Assembly (NCBI GenBank): GCA_964613385.1
Contig: CAZTGZ010000012.1
Span: 13,133-77,132, forward strand
DNA length: 64,000 nt
Source: CAZTGZ01 sp964613385
GTDB lineage: Bacteria; Bacteroidota; Bacteroidia; NS11-12g; UBA9320
Reading direction: 5' to 3'
The notes under the pieces were generated by a model, which did not search any database, had not been told where the DNA came from, and was given only the letters and a program-made list of their open reading frames with translations. Positions 1 to 11,100 of the stretch are shown in pieces. Numbering within the stretch: position 1 is the stretch's first letter; every line of letters starts with the position of its first letter. Both the position numbers and the translations under genes were made by a program.

Positions 1-72
1 GGTTTTCGGTAAATTTAAATAAAATCCGATGTTTTCAACCAAATTCTGTGGTATGACGGTTAGTTTCGCGAC

Positions 73-471
73 ATGAACGACGAGATCGTTGTGTTCTTCG
101 ACGGACATTGTGTCTTATGTAACAGCTCTGTTCAATGGCTGTTGAAGAGAGATAAAAAGCAGGTGTTCAAATTTGCTTCCCTGCAGGGAGCATACGCCCA
201 AAAACTCAATATTCAACCCCGGTTGGGGCAAATGCCGGATAGTATCGTACTTCTTGAAAACGGAGAAACTTTCGAGCGTTCCGAAGCCCTGCTCAGGATA
301 GTAAAACAACTTGGATTACCCTGGAAACTCGCACGGGTATTCATCATATTTCCGGCAAAGTGGAGAGATATTGCCTATAATTTTATTGGTCGTAACCGTT
401 ACCGCTGGTTCGGAAAGCACGAACATTGTCTGATGCCCGACCCGGCCTGGAAATCGCGTTTCATAGATTAG
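73..471 (+). CDS. DCC-family (DUF393) thiol-disulfide oxidoreductase-like protein
   Basis: A 132-residue protein of the DUF393/YuxK family. The signature DGxCxxC is seen near the N-terminus as DGHCVLC, followed by the usual basic and aromatic segment (WLLKRD, FKFASLQ) and a C-terminal YRWFGKHEHC element. The family is named for the Asp-Cys-Cys motif and is thought to act in thiol-disulfide exchange, but no substrate is established. Length is normal for the family. The stop codon directly abuts the stop of the convergent oligopeptidase gene with no spacer. The start is an ATG. A near-match to the Bacteroidota -7 box (TAGTTTCG) lies just upstream, but its TTTG core is imperfect. Confidence 0.88.
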   Translation: MNDEIVVFFDGHCVLCNSSVQWLLKRDKKQVFKFASLQGAYAQKLNIQPRLGQMPDSIVLLENGETFERSEALLRIVKQLGLPWKLARVFIIFPAKWRDIAYNFIGRNRYRWFGKHEHCLMPDPAWKSRFID

Positions 472-2499
472 TTAATGCTTCATTCCTTCAAGTTTCAGAA
501 GAAAAGCATACTCCAGCGCTAATTCGCGCAATTGCTCAAATCGGCCACTGGCGCCACCATGCCCCACTTCCATATTGGTATGCAACAGTAAAAGGTTTTG
601 GTCTGTTTTTAATTCCCGCAATTTTGCGACCCATTTCGCGGGCTCCCAATATTGCACCTGACTGTCATGTAATCCTGTGGTTACCAGAAGGTTAGGATAG
701 TCTTTGGCCTCTACCTGATCGAATGGAGAATAAGATAAAATATACTCGTAGTATTCCTTTTCATTCGGATTGCCCCATTCATCATATTCGCCCGTGGTCA
801 ATGGAATGCTTTCATCCAACATGGTGGTTACCACATCTACAAAAGGCACCTGTGCGATGACCCCTTTCCAGAGGTCCGGTCGCATATTGATGATGGCTCC
901 CATGAGCAGTCCACCTGCACTACCACCCATGGCATATAATCGATTGGCATATGCCTGATTCTTCAAGTATTCGGCGCAGGCGATAAAATCAAAAAATGTA
1001 TTTTTCTTTTTCAGCTGTCGACCCTCTTCATACCAGGCTCTACCCAGATCTTCTCCTCCCCGGATATGAGCCAAAGCGAAAACGAATCCCCGGTCCAACA
1101 AACTCAGTCGATTTGAGCTGAAGTAAGGATCCATGCTATGTCCATACGAACCATAACCATAAAGCAATAGCGGGTTTCCTTCAACACTTTTCAAGTCTTT
1201 GCGATACACCAGACTCAGCGGTACTTTTACGCCGTCATGAGATGTAACCCAATGACGTTCAGACATATATGATTCTGCTGAATAGCCTCCAACCACTTCC
1301 TGTTGCTTCAACAGAACCTTGGTTCTGCTTTTCATGTCGTATTCATATACAGACGATGGCGCTACCAGGCTTGTATATCCGAATCTGAACAATTGGGTAT
1401 CGTATTCGGGATTTGTTCCCGACCACGCTGAATACGTTTCTTCCCCGAAATTAATCAAATGAGACTGACCATTTTCATGTTCGATAACCCTTAATTGTGT
1501 CAGGCCTCCACCTCGCTCTTCGAGCACCATGAAACGATCAAATAGTTCCATACCCTCAAGCAGAACATCCTCCCGATGAGGAATGATTTCCTTCCAATTT
1601 TCTTTGCGGGTCGAATCGAGAGAGCATTCCATCAGGCGGAAATTTTTCGCTTGCCAATTGGTATGAATCAACCATTTGTCCTGATAATGAGCCACACTGT
1701 ATTCATGGCCATTTTCTCTGGAAAGAAATATTTGGAAAGAGCCATTAGGGTTATCTGATTTCAGATAGAGCATTTCGCTGGTTAGGGTGGAATGGCAACC
1801 GATGATGATATACGCTTCTGATTTGCTTTTCCCCACATAACAGTTATACGTTTCATCTATTTCGTGAAACACCAATACCGAATTCCCGGACAAAGTATTT
1901 CTGTAAATTTTATCGGTACGCAAAGTAATCGGATCTTTGGCTGTAAAGAAGTAAGTCTCATTATCAGCGGCCCAAACGGCGGAACCAGCTGTGTTTTCAA
2001 TTTGAAGATCCTGAATTTCGCCGGTTTTCAAATCCTTGTAAAACAGTTTGAATTGTCTTCTGCCCACAAAATCAACACCATAGATGAGCTTTTGCAAATC
2101 CGGACTCATGGAGATCCCACCTACCTGACAAAAAGACTGACCCTCAGCCAGTTGATTCACATCCAGCAGCAACTCTTCCGGCTGGTCTAAATCACCAAAT
2201 TTCCTGCAATGAATAGGATATTCCTTGCCTTCTTCATAACGGGTATAATACCAATATCCATGCTTGCGATAGGGTACCGACATGTCTGTCTGCTTCATCC
2301 TTCCCTTCATCTCCTGAAACAATGTCTCTTGAAGCTGAACCGTATCCTGCATTACAAAAGCCGTGTAAGCATTCTCGGCATTCAGGTATTCGATCACTTC
2401 CGGGTTCTCCCTTTCCCTCAGCCAGAAATAGTTATCGTGTCTTTGATGTCCATGCATGGTATGGACATGCGGTTTCCGGGTTGCCTTTGGTGCTTCCAT
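472..2499 (-). CDS. ptrB: Oligopeptidase B-like S9A serine peptidase
   Basis: A prolyl-oligopeptidase-family (S9A) enzyme, most like oligopeptidase B, which cleaves short peptides after basic residues. The N-terminal half is the seven-bladed propeller that gates the active site, and the C-terminal third is the alpha/beta hydrolase. The nucleophile sits in GGSAGG at about Ser527, the catalytic His in the late EVGHGG segment, and the Asp in the TGLHDSQV region. I chose the ATG giving MEAPKATRK (675 residues). A longer frame opens at a TTG 36 bases upstream, but family members start close to the KPHVHTMHG stretch. No signal peptide is seen, so it should be cytoplasmic or at most periplasmic. It is convergent with the DCC gene. 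Confidence 0.93.
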   Translation of the reverse strand: MEAPKATRKPHVHTMHGHQRHDNYFWLRERENPEVIEYLNAENAYTAFVMQDTVQLQETLFQEMKGRMKQTDMSVPYRKHGYWYYTRYEEGKEYPIHCRKFGDLDQPEELLLDVNQLAEGQSFCQVGGISMSPDLQKLIYGVDFVGRRQFKLFYKDLKTGEIQDLQIENTAGSAVWAADNETYFFTAKDPITLRTDKIYRNTLSGNSVLVFHEIDETYNCYVGKSKSEAYIIIGCHSTLTSEMLYLKSDNPNGSFQIFLSRENGHEYSVAHYQDKWLIHTNWQAKNFRLMECSLDSTRKENWKEIIPHREDVLLEGMELFDRFMVLEERGGGLTQLRVIEHENGQSHLINFGEETYSAWSGTNPEYDTQLFRFGYTSLVAPSSVYEYDMKSRTKVLLKQQEVVGGYSAESYMSERHWVTSHDGVKVPLSLVYRKDLKSVEGNPLLLYGYGSYGHSMDPYFSSNRLSLLDRGFVFALAHIRGGEDLGRAWYEEGRQLKKKNTFFDFIACAEYLKNQAYANRLYAMGGSAGGLLMGAIINMRPDLWKGVIAQVPFVDVVTTMLDESIPLTTGEYDEWGNPNEKEYYEYILSYSPFDQVEAKDYPNLLVTTGLHDSQVQYWEPAKWVAKLRELKTDQNLLLLHTNMEVGHGGASGRFEQLRELALEYAFLLKLEGMKH

Positions 2500-2561
2500 T
2501 ACTTTTTTCTGCAATGTTAAACACCTAAGGTCCAATTTGAATTCCTATAGAAGTAATTTTT

Positions 2562-3455
2562 CTATGAGGCTTTCGCTTTTGGGGTACTCAGCAGATATGC
2601 ATGAATTGCTTTTAATTGAATTTCAGGAAGTTTGCCGATTTCCTTGTATGGCATATACATGGGATCCAGCTTCTTTCCTTCAGGAGTTACGCCTGTACGC
2701 ATAGCTTGAATGAATTCTTCTACACTCCATTTTCCAATATTTCCACCTGAGGAGATATCCGGAACCGGGGGTGCATTCGGCTCAGGGCTTTTTCCACCAC
2801 CCAAATTATCGAGATGGCAACTCCGGCAACCTGAAATTTTCACCATGTAATCTCCGAAAATTGCTGATTCAGATGGTGGTGGCGCATCTTCAAATTTCGC
2901 TTTATGATCAAGGACTTCGGCAGAATACATGTCGCCAAATCCGCCAACACCGGCAATAATTTTCGCCAACAATTTCAACTCTGTTTTTCCATTGTCACGA
3001 TCAACCTGAGGGAGGCCCTTTAAATAAGCAATCAGACATTCCAGATCTTTCTTGCCCAAATAATGATAATCTTTGGACGGCATAATCAACAAGGGTTTAC
3101 CAGCAGGATTGACACCATGTCTAATAGCTCTGACCCAATCTTCATCGGTGTAAGTGGCACCAATTCCTCCTTTTCCCGAAGTGAGGTTAGGAGAATACAC
3201 AGAACCCATGCTCGGGTCTTCAAACATCATTTTTCCGCCGTAATCCTCTCCATGGCAGCCGGAACAAATAATCCCAATTTCGGCACCTCTGGCCAAAGAT
3301 GCTGAATCGGCCGGAATTGTAACCGAAAGTGGTTTAATCTCATACTTTTTCTCAGCTCTTTTCTCAAGGTTGCCTACAATAAAAAAGATGGAAATAGCGG
3401 CAATCAGGATAATGACTCCAATCACTATCCCAAACCATTTTAGAAATTTCTTCAT
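2562..3455 (-). CDS. Membrane-anchored diheme cytochrome c
   Basis: A 297-residue protein with an uncleaved-looking N-terminal hydrophobic helix (residues about 7-28) and two class I cytochrome c domains. Each has one CxxCH heme site, CSGCH in the first half and CRSCH in the second. Met ligands are plausible in the MPSKDYHYLG and MYMPYKEIG segments. This architecture is typical of periplasm-facing electron-transfer subunits of dehydrogenases or of stand-alone diheme cytochromes. No dehydrogenase partner lies next to it, so its redox partner is unknown. A well-formed promoter lies just upstream (3479-3508). Confidence 0.9.
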   Translation of the reverse strand: MKKFLKWFGIVIGVIILIAAISIFFIVGNLEKRAEKKYEIKPLSVTIPADSASLARGAEIGIICSGCHGEDYGGKMMFEDPSMGSVYSPNLTSGKGGIGATYTDEDWVRAIRHGVNPAGKPLLIMPSKDYHYLGKKDLECLIAYLKGLPQVDRDNGKTELKLLAKIIAGVGGFGDMYSAEVLDHKAKFEDAPPPSESAIFGDYMVKISGCRSCHLDNLGGGKSPEPNAPPVPDISSGGNIGKWSVEEFIQAMRTGVTPEGKKLDPMYMPYKEIGKLPEIQLKAIHAYLLSTPKAKAS

Positions 3456-3478
3456 AGTTGTTGGTTATTAGGTATTAA

Positions 3479-3508
3479 CAAATATATTAAATTTATTAAC
3501 CCAACAAA
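3479..3508 (-). promoter_or_regulatory. Bacteroidota-type promoter for the diheme cytochrome c
   Basis: On the minus strand a TTTG (-33) is followed by 18 bases and TATATTTG, which fits the TAnnTTTG -7 box of Bacteroidota sigma factors. The spacing fits the known 17-23 range. The expected transcription start leaves a leader of roughly 17 bases before the ATG. This is the only promoter in the window where both boxes are convincing. Confidence 0.6.
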
Positions 3509-3602
3509 CAAATTCAAGATTATTTTATATATTAAAATTTAAGCCTATGAAGGAGATGACAAGTTCTTGCAAAATTCTATGCCTCAGGATTATTCAATGG
3601 AA

Positions 3603-4487
3603 TCATTGAGATGCACTTTCACGTGTTTTCTTTCGTTTCCAGCGTCGATGGGTCCAAAGCCAGAATTCGGGATGCTCGATGATCTTTTGTTCGAGCATAC
3701 GGGTATGAAGCTCTGTAATTTCGCCTTCCCTGAGTTGAGTAGGCTCATCACACAAGGTGGTCAGAGACATCTGATAGTATCCTCGTTTCAATTTATCGAT
3801 ATGGACATATACTACAGGTTGATTATATTTCTGAGCGAATCTTTCAGTACCTGTCAAAACAGCTGTTTCCTGGTTCAGAAAATTCAACCAAAAAACCGAT
3901 TTACTGTGGGTAGGACTCTGGTCGGTTGCAAAAAGTGAAACCCAGGGTTCGCCGTCATGAAGCGCAAACCACTCCGAAACTTCTTTTTTAGAAACGAGCG
4001 TCAATCCCAATTTTCCCCTGCTTAACGCGAATTTTTTATTAAAAAATGCGTTGCTCAATGGTGAATAAATACCCATGACGCGATGCTTCAGATACTTCGG
4101 AAAAATGGTACCACCTATTTCCCAATTATTGTAATGACCTGATACAATAATTACACTTCGGTTTTTGGCGTAAAATTCGTCCAAAATTTCAGGATTGGTC
4201 AAAGTACAGCGACGTCTGTTTTCAGCCTCTGACATGGAAAAAAGTTTGATGCTCTCAAACATTAAATCGCAGAAATGCCGGTAAAATTTTCTTTCAATTC
4301 TGAGTATTTCTTCCCGGCTTTTATCCGGAAAACTATTCAAAAGATTTGATCTAACCACTTTAACCCTATATCGGAACAGGTAATAAAGTTTGAGATATAA
4401 TATGTCAGATAAAAAATATAATACCCGTAAAGGTAAGACAGACAAAGGAATAATTAAGAGGTAATATAAAAGGGCTGACCATATCAT
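3603..4487 (-). CDS. LpxL/HtrB-type lipid A acyltransferase
   Basis: A lysophospholipid/lipid A late acyltransferase of about 294 residues. The N-terminal hydrophobic anchor is followed by the HX4E catalytic motif seen as HYNNWE, and by conserved segments that include the FATDQSP region. The family adds a secondary acyl chain to Kdo-lipid A precursors at the inner membrane. I use the ATG giving MIWSALLYYLL. The open frame runs 12 bases further to a TTG, but that TTG lies inside a TTATTTTG sequence resembling a -7 box. The C-terminus is rich in basic residues (RRWKRKKTR). It lies 25 bases after the lipoprotein stop and may be co-transcribed with cphA. Confidence 0.9.
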   Translation of the reverse strand: MIWSALLYYLLIIPLSVLPLRVLYFLSDILYLKLYYLFRYRVKVVRSNLLNSFPDKSREEILRIERKFYRHFCDLMFESIKLFSMSEAENRRRCTLTNPEILDEFYAKNRSVIIVSGHYNNWEIGGTIFPKYLKHRVMGIYSPLSNAFFNKKFALSRGKLGLTLVSKKEVSEWFALHDGEPWVSLFATDQSPTHSKSVFWLNFLNQETAVLTGTERFAQKYNQPVVYVHIDKLKRGYYQMSLTTLCDEPTQLREGEITELHTRMLEQKIIEHPEFWLWTHRRWKRKKTRESASQ

Positions 4488-4524
4488 TGCAGGCTGCAAA
4501 ATAAGTCAATATCGATGAGCAATT

Positions 4525-5460
4525 TCAGGGATTACAAATTTTCGGCGAATCAGAATAAATCATAAAATGATCCAACCCTTTCATTTTCAACGATTTCCAA
4601 TCTGAACCATTCAATGCTGACAAAAGACCTTTCCAATCAGCCAGCTTGTCATTTATGCTGGTATAATCATCATCAAATATTTTGATTTCTATACGCGGAT
4701 CCACGGACAGGTGATAAATGTTAAAATTCATCTTCTCAATCAGGTACGGATTAGAATTCTCATAGGTGCTGCTTTTGAATCTGACGACTTCATCTACTGA
4801 AAAAGTCCAGAACAAATCCGGAAGCGGGTTGCCGAGTCCATCATTCGCGGATTTACTTTGTTCATAATGCTCATCTGTCAGCCTAAATTCCTTAAAATGG
4901 ACCTGGGTTTTATAAATGGGTGGAATGTCGCGCAGCCATATTAGGTTGAACGCAGAAACACCGGAGACTTTGGTACCCTTGCTGCCTTCCAGAAAGAATT
5001 CGCCACTGATCAGCAGCTTATGTTTGCCTGTTTTCAATTTGTACAGGCTCAGATCCGGAAGTTCATATTGAAATTGGATTGCCTTATTCAAATCGGATGT
5101 GGTTGATTTTTCAAATAGAATCTCACCATTGCTTGTTTGAACAGACAATGCAAAGCCGATTTGGGCCACTTTTCCAGGCGTTGAATCAGGCAGATCCGGA
5201 TCCGCAGGCAACGTAAAATCCCGGGGAAAGTCCAGCCGAAATGTCAACTTATCATCCTGTTGAAAGACGTCAGAATGCCAACCTTCAGCATGATTTAATT
5301 GCAGCGCCGAACCTGAAACTTCTCCTGAATATGCATACAGAAGATCCGATTCTATTCCGTTAATATCCACGGCATCATCCGATTCACCTTCTGGTTTGTC
5401 CTGACAAGAAAGGACAAAAAGTAAGGCAAAAAACCATATCCAGAGAATTCTCATTTTCAT
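4525..5460 (-). CDS. Unknown lipoprotein translationally coupled to cphA
   Basis: A 311-residue predicted lipoprotein. It has a charged n-region, a hydrophobic core and a lipobox-like LSC with the lipidation Cys at about residue 19, followed by an acidic linker (about 10 residues rich in E, D and S). I do not recognise the family. The second half carries a PDLFWTFSV segment and a KIFDDDYTS segment that resemble the acidic loops of C2-like beta sandwiches (fold guess only). Its ATG overlaps the cphA stop in an ATGA arrangement, which usually means translational coupling, so it is probably made together with cyanophycin synthetase. CphA is cytoplasmic while this protein should be exported, so a direct physical link is unlikely. 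No function is assigned. Confidence 0.75.
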   Translation of the reverse strand: MKMRILWIWFFALLFVLSCQDKPEGESDDAVDINGIESDLLYAYSGEVSGSALQLNHAEGWHSDVFQQDDKLTFRLDFPRDFTLPADPDLPDSTPGKVAQIGFALSVQTSNGEILFEKSTTSDLNKAIQFQYELPDLSLYKLKTGKHKLLISGEFFLEGSKGTKVSGVSAFNLIWLRDIPPIYKTQVHFKEFRLTDEHYEQSKSANDGLGNPLPDLFWTFSVDEVVRFKSSTYENSNPYLIEKMNFNIYHLSVDPRIEIKIFDDDYTSINDKLADWKGLLSALNGSDWKSLKMKGLDHFMIYSDSPKICNP

Positions 5461-8087
5461 GAATGAGAGGATAACGTATTGGATTCCAACTCCTTGAGCA
5501 TTTTCACTTGTTCCAAAGCATCCGGAATAACGTCGCTGATAACGGTGATAAATGCATCTTTTACTGCGTTTTTCACGGCAAAATCAATGGCTTCTTTTTC
5601 AATAGGTATGATATGTACGGTTTTATTTGGATGTACCGAACGTATTCCCTTCTCGATGAGACCAATAATCTCTTCAGAACTTCTGCCTCTGAGGTTTTTG
5701 TCTTGTCTGATGATGATTTCATCAAAAACATTGGCAGCTTCCACCCCAAGAGCCATGGTGTCTTCATCTCTCCTGTCGCCGACCCCTGCGATGATGCCCA
5801 CTTTCACACTGGCGTCCACTTTCTTAACAAAGTCACCAATGGCGCGCATTCCATGAGCATTGTGTGCGTAATCGAGCATAACAGAGAAATTCCGGAATTG
5901 AAAAACATTCATTCTTCCCGGTGTTTGTGCAGGTGAGGGCACGAATGTTTCAAGGGCCTGACGAATATCCTCGACCCTGAACTCCCTGACATATGCGGTT
6001 AATACGGCGGCCAACACGTTATAAATATTGAATACCGCTTTCCCGTCGAAAGTAAGTGGGATATTTTGTACTTTATCTATGCGTATTTTCCATGCACCTT
6101 TGAGTATGGTGATAAAGCCATTTTCCAGCACGGCCGCGAGTTGATTCCCCGCACAATGTTCTTTGATTCTCGGGTTATTTTCATCCAGCGAATACAAGGC
6201 AATTTTGCAGTCAAGTCCTTCCCGCATGGCATAAACCAAATCATCATCTGCATTCAGCACCGTATAACCTTCAGGAAATACAGTTTGGGTGATGACCGCT
6301 TTTACCCTGGCCAATTTCTCTATGGTATCGATTCCCTGCAAACCCAAATGATCTTCAGCTACATTGGTAACCACTGCCACATCACAATTATGAAAACCCA
6401 GGCCGGCCCGAAGCAGTCCGCCACGTGCGCATTCCAGCACAGCAAAATCAACGGTAGGGTCTTTGAGTACAAACTCTGCTGAAACCGGTCCGGTGCAATC
6501 ACCGGCCATCATTTGACGATTCTGAATATATATACCATCGGTTGTAGTAAAGCCTACCTTGTAACCCATTTGTTTCACGATATGGGCAATTAATCGGGTA
6601 GTGGTCGTTTTTCCGTTGGTACCGGAAATGGCAATGATGGGAATACGAGCAGAAACGCCCGGTGGGTAAAGCATATCTATGACCGGTTCTGCCACATTTC
6701 GCGGTAAGCCCGAAGTAGGTTCCAGATGCATCCTGAATCCCGGGGCCGCATTTACTTCCAACACGGCACCTCCATTTTCCGTAATAGGCTCTTGCAGGTC
6801 GGTGGCCATTATATCAATTCCGCAAATGTCAAGTCCAATGATGCGGGCAATCCGTTCGCACATAAAAATGTTAGCAGGGTGCACCAAATCCGTTATGTCT
6901 GTTGCTGTTCCTCCGGTACTCAGATTGGCTGTTGGTTTCAGCCATAGTTCTTTGCCCGCCGGCAGCAGAGCATCAAGTGTCAATTCATTTTTCTCAAGTA
7001 TGGCCATGGTGAAATCATCAACTTTGATTTCGGTGAGCACATTTTCATGGCCGTAACCACGTCGGGGATCCCGATTCACTTCATCTATTAATTCCTGTAT
7101 GGTTGAATGTCCATCGCCGACAACTGCCGCCGGAGTCCGAATTGCTGCAGCCACAAACTTGTAATTAATCACAAGTACCCGATGGTCTCTTCCGGTGATA
7201 TATTTCTCACAAATGACCCGCCTTCCGTATTTCTGCGCGGCTGCAAATGCGATTTTTAAATCTTCCCAGTTCCCTATATTGGTCGTGGCGCCTTTGCCAT
7301 GGTTTCCATCTACAGGTTTGGTCACCAGAGGATAGCCTATTCTGGATGCAGCGCGTTCAAGGTCTTCTTCATCTGAAACTATTAATCCCTTGGGAACCGG
7401 AATGGCATTGGCGTCGAGAATATCCTTGGTTTCTTCTTTATCACATGCCAACTCTACGGCAATGCTGCTGGTGGTACTGGCAATGGTGGCCCGAACCCTG
7501 CGCTGATTAATGCCGTATCCCAACTGAACCAATGAATATCTATTCAGGCGGATATAGGGAATCTTTCGTTTAACGGCTTCTTCCACGATGGATCCGGTAC
7601 TCGGTCCGAGACGCTCCCGCTCTCTGATTTCCTTAAGTTCCTGTATGTTTTGCTGCAAATCAAAATCTCTTCCATCAATCAGGCATTCGGCCAGTTCCAC
7701 AGCAGCTTTGGCAGCAAAAACACCTGCCCTGGCTTCATAATAGGAAAACACCACATGATATACCCCTTTTTGATCGCTTTCGCGGGTTCTTCCAAAGCCG
7801 CAATCCATACCCGCAAGGGTCTGCAACTCAAGCGCCAGATGTTCGATTACGTGTCCCATCCAGGTACCTTGTTCTACCCGGTGATAAAACCCTCCTTCAG
7901 CACCCTCTGAGCATCTGTGGGAATACAAACTCGGCATAATGGACTTCATCCTTTCATAAAATCCGGGAATCAGGTTGGTCGGCCTTTCCTCCAGTTCTTC
8001 AAGATCAAGCAACATTACAATGAGTTTGTGACGACGTGCAGACCAGTAGTTAGGTCCGTTCATCACTTTAATATCAAGGATTTTCAT
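5457..8087 (-). CDS. cphA: Cyanophycin synthetase (CphA)
   Basis: An 876-residue enzyme that builds cyanophycin by ATP-dependent addition of Asp to the backbone and Arg to each Asp side chain. The three-part layout is visible. There is an N-terminal domain (about 1-160, with the conserved HVIEHLALELQ segment), a central ATP-grasp domain (about 200-470, with TKPVDGNHGKG and EVNAAPGFRMH), and a C-terminal Mur-ligase-like domain with the P-loop GTNGKT at about 489-494 and the DYAHN element. The length is that of cyanobacterial CphA1. The gene starts at an ATG, lies 69 bases after the stop of the T9SS protein gene, and its stop overlaps the lipoprotein start. cphB and iaaA a few kb away confirm the pathway. 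Confidence 0.96.
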   Translation of the reverse strand: MKILDIKVMNGPNYWSARRHKLIVMLLDLEELEERPTNLIPGFYERMKSIMPSLYSHRCSEGAEGGFYHRVEQGTWMGHVIEHLALELQTLAGMDCGFGRTRESDQKGVYHVVFSYYEARAGVFAAKAAVELAECLIDGRDFDLQQNIQELKEIRERERLGPSTGSIVEEAVKRKIPYIRLNRYSLVQLGYGINQRRVRATIASTTSSIAVELACDKEETKDILDANAIPVPKGLIVSDEEDLERAASRIGYPLVTKPVDGNHGKGATTNIGNWEDLKIAFAAAQKYGRRVICEKYITGRDHRVLVINYKFVAAAIRTPAAVVGDGHSTIQELIDEVNRDPRRGYGHENVLTEIKVDDFTMAILEKNELTLDALLPAGKELWLKPTANLSTGGTATDITDLVHPANIFMCERIARIIGLDICGIDIMATDLQEPITENGGAVLEVNAAPGFRMHLEPTSGLPRNVAEPVIDMLYPPGVSARIPIIAISGTNGKTTTTRLIAHIVKQMGYKVGFTTTDGIYIQNRQMMAGDCTGPVSAEFVLKDPTVDFAVLECARGGLLRAGLGFHNCDVAVVTNVAEDHLGLQGIDTIEKLARVKAVITQTVFPEGYTVLNADDDLVYAMREGLDCKIALYSLDENNPRIKEHCAGNQLAAVLENGFITILKGAWKIRIDKVQNIPLTFDGKAVFNIYNVLAAVLTAYVREFRVEDIRQALETFVPSPAQTPGRMNVFQFRNFSVMLDYAHNAHGMRAIGDFVKKVDASVKVGIIAGVGDRRDEDTMALGVEAANVFDEIIIRQDKNLRGRSSEEIIGLIEKGIRSVHPNKTVHIIPIEKEAIDFAVKNAVKDAFITVISDVIPDALEQVKMLKELESNTLSSHS

Positions 8088-8156
8088 GGGTATATTGATT
8101 CAATCCCCAATTAAGAACAAATTCTTCACATTTGATAACTTTCAGGATTAAAATTC

Positions 8157-11100
8157 CTATCTGATCAACTGAACCATGCCTTTAAAGACATGAAGTTGCA
8201 TATTCAGATCCCGGAATTGAATGATGTACAAATACATACCGGGCAACATATCCGATGCTTCCCAACCGAGTTCTGCATGTTGAGAGCCGAAGACCTGTTC
8301 ACCCCAACGATTGTAAATTTTGATGGAATATTCGGAAATATCTCTGACCGGTACGATGTTGAATACATCATTAATGCCATCGTAATTCGGTGAGAAAGCA
8401 GTGGGCACCAGCCAATTAGACATGGGTTTTATGAATTGTTTTTCTGTAAATGATGTACAGCCGGGAATATTGCTTACCACGAGCTTTACCAGGAGCTGAT
8501 TTCTACCCATAAGTTCTTCCCGATGTGTTTCACCTTCCGATCTGTAGGCTTCATCAATATACCATTCATATCTATCTGCTCCCTGTTGATTGGCTAATAA
8601 ATGAATGCGCGAAGGTTCATTGTTTTCCCATTCCCAGCTTGCATCAAATGCAGATAAAGGAAGTGGTTTTACCTGAACTCCGTTCGATAGGGTATCTCTT
8701 TCTAAACATCCATGGGCATTCTCTATCTCAACCATGATGGAATATTTTCCGGTTTCAGAATAAATATGATTCACCGGATTCCCGGACTTTGATGTTCCGT
8801 CACCTAAATTCCACTCGATTCTGTTTAAAACGTCATCAGGATGGTTGATGGCCTCCAATTGAGCATATTCGAGGTCGCATATTGTATCTCCTATAATCCG
8901 AGGTTTATGGATATTCGAAACAAAAACATGTTTAACCACTGAATCTATGCATCCGGCCGCTGTACTTACGATCAGGCGCACTTCGTTTTCACCCGGCAGA
9001 TCAAATTGATGGTGATCCCATATTTGTCCTTCAAAGGATTTGTCTGTTCCGGCGACGAACTTCCAACTTGTTTGAGGGTCTCCGGAAGTTTGCGTGTTAT
9101 TAGAAAAAACAAAATCCTGCTCTTTATAACATTGGGTATCCCGATTGATGGTGAAGTCGGCTTCCGGTCCTTCAAAAACCTGATAGTATTGAATAACCGA
9201 GTCGCGACATCCCTCGGAATTTTCGAAGTTAAGTTTCACCCATTGTGTTCCGATTGGAGGATGGAGAATTTGCAATTTTTCAATATCTGACTGAATCCAT
9301 CCCTTTTCGTCAGACCAATGGAAATGCTGAGCCTGAACTTCTGCTTCAAATTCAGCGGATTCACCGAAACAATAAAGAGAATCACCCTTGATTTTGGCTG
9401 AAGGCAAAGCATGTACTACAAAATTTTGTGAGACAGAATCAAAACAATGTGCATTTCCGGTTAGCTTCAGTTTCATGGAAAAATTTCCCACTTTTAATTG
9501 TTCTTGCTCCAAAACCAATTGTTGACCCGAAAAACTATCGTTGACATACCAATTTCTCGTGATGTTGGTATCAGGGGAACTGCGGTCATAAGCCCAAAGG
9601 ATCTCCCCAATGCAAAATTGAGTATCTGATAATTCTAATACCGGCTCCGGCTGGGCATAAAGATAAAAGTCTTTGTTGCGTTTAAATTTACTGCAATAAG
9701 TCGTATTCAAAACGGTTTCTACATTTACCTGGTGCAAGGGGGCGGCATCGGCTTTGATGCTAAAAGTATCGCCATATTTGGCTTCTCTTCCATTATACCA
9801 ACTCAGTTTTTCAATAGCTGCATGCTGATACGTTGCCGTCAATTGCAATTCTCCCTGTTTTTTCAGACAGAAAAGGCTATCCTTAGGTAACAATTCAAAA
9901 CTGGGTTCCGGCCAGACTTCAATGGATTTCCAGAAAGAATCCCTGCATCCCAAATTGGTGGTTGTATATAATTTGGCTACATATGTACCGGTGTCGAAAT
10001 ATCTGAAATTCTTGACGACAGGAATATCAGATGTTTTTCCATTTCCAAAGTCCCATTTTACGTCATAAGGCCCCGTTAAAGACTCATCAACATTATGGGT
10101 AAAGGTCCAGCGCGACAAAGTCAGACATTTGGGGCCATCATAGTCGAGGCTGAAGTTTGGTTTGGCTACGGGCGATATATACAATTCCTTCACAAAAGTG
10201 TCTTTACAACCCTTGTCGTTTTCAACTTCATAGAAGACTTTCCTGAATCCAATATTATTCGTGTAGTCATAGTGAAGTACAAACCTGAGCAAAGGGTTGA
10301 CGCTACTCATCTTAAATCCATCGGAAAAAACTGAATAGTACTTCATTGAATCACAACATGCGCGGCTTTGATCCACAACCGTAATGGTATCCCCGTCGCA
10401 GTAGCGATCCTTGTCAAATTGTGCTCTCGTATATGTATTCCAATTCACATAAACCGGAATATCAATTCTACATTTCTTATCAGATTTCTCAAGGTGTAAA
10501 TCAAGACTCATGGCTACTTTGCCACCCAAAGGAAATTTGTAACTAAAAATATGTGTATCAATACCTACAATCTCATTATTGAATGACCAAACCCGCAAGC
10601 GCACACTATCTGTTTGGAAAGTAGTTAAATCCTCAAACCTGAACAGATTATTTACAATACAATCGGATAAAGTATCAACCAGCACCTTCTGATCCATAAT
10701 CAGTTGTTCGACATGTGCACTGTCAAAATATTTACAATGACCGGATAAATCCTGCGCTGAAACCCATATAGACCCGGTGTCTTTAATTACCTTAAACCGC
10801 TCAGAACCATTATCGTGCCAGCGTATATTTCTAAAATACGGGTCTGTTATTCCGTAAGTAACACTGTCTTTGCACAATGCGGCATCTGAAATAGGGTTGA
10901 AAACAGGATAGTTGAAGATAAAACTCTCTTTCAGGGTATCCGTATGGTTTAAGAATTGAACAACAATTGTAAAGTCATAATTCTTACCGGGGTTGAATCT
11001 TCCGGTGAAATTAATGGTTGAATCCGGAATCATGAAATCATCGGAGTACCATTTCAGACTTTGAACTTCTTCATTATAGGATACAAACAACTCCAAGTTC

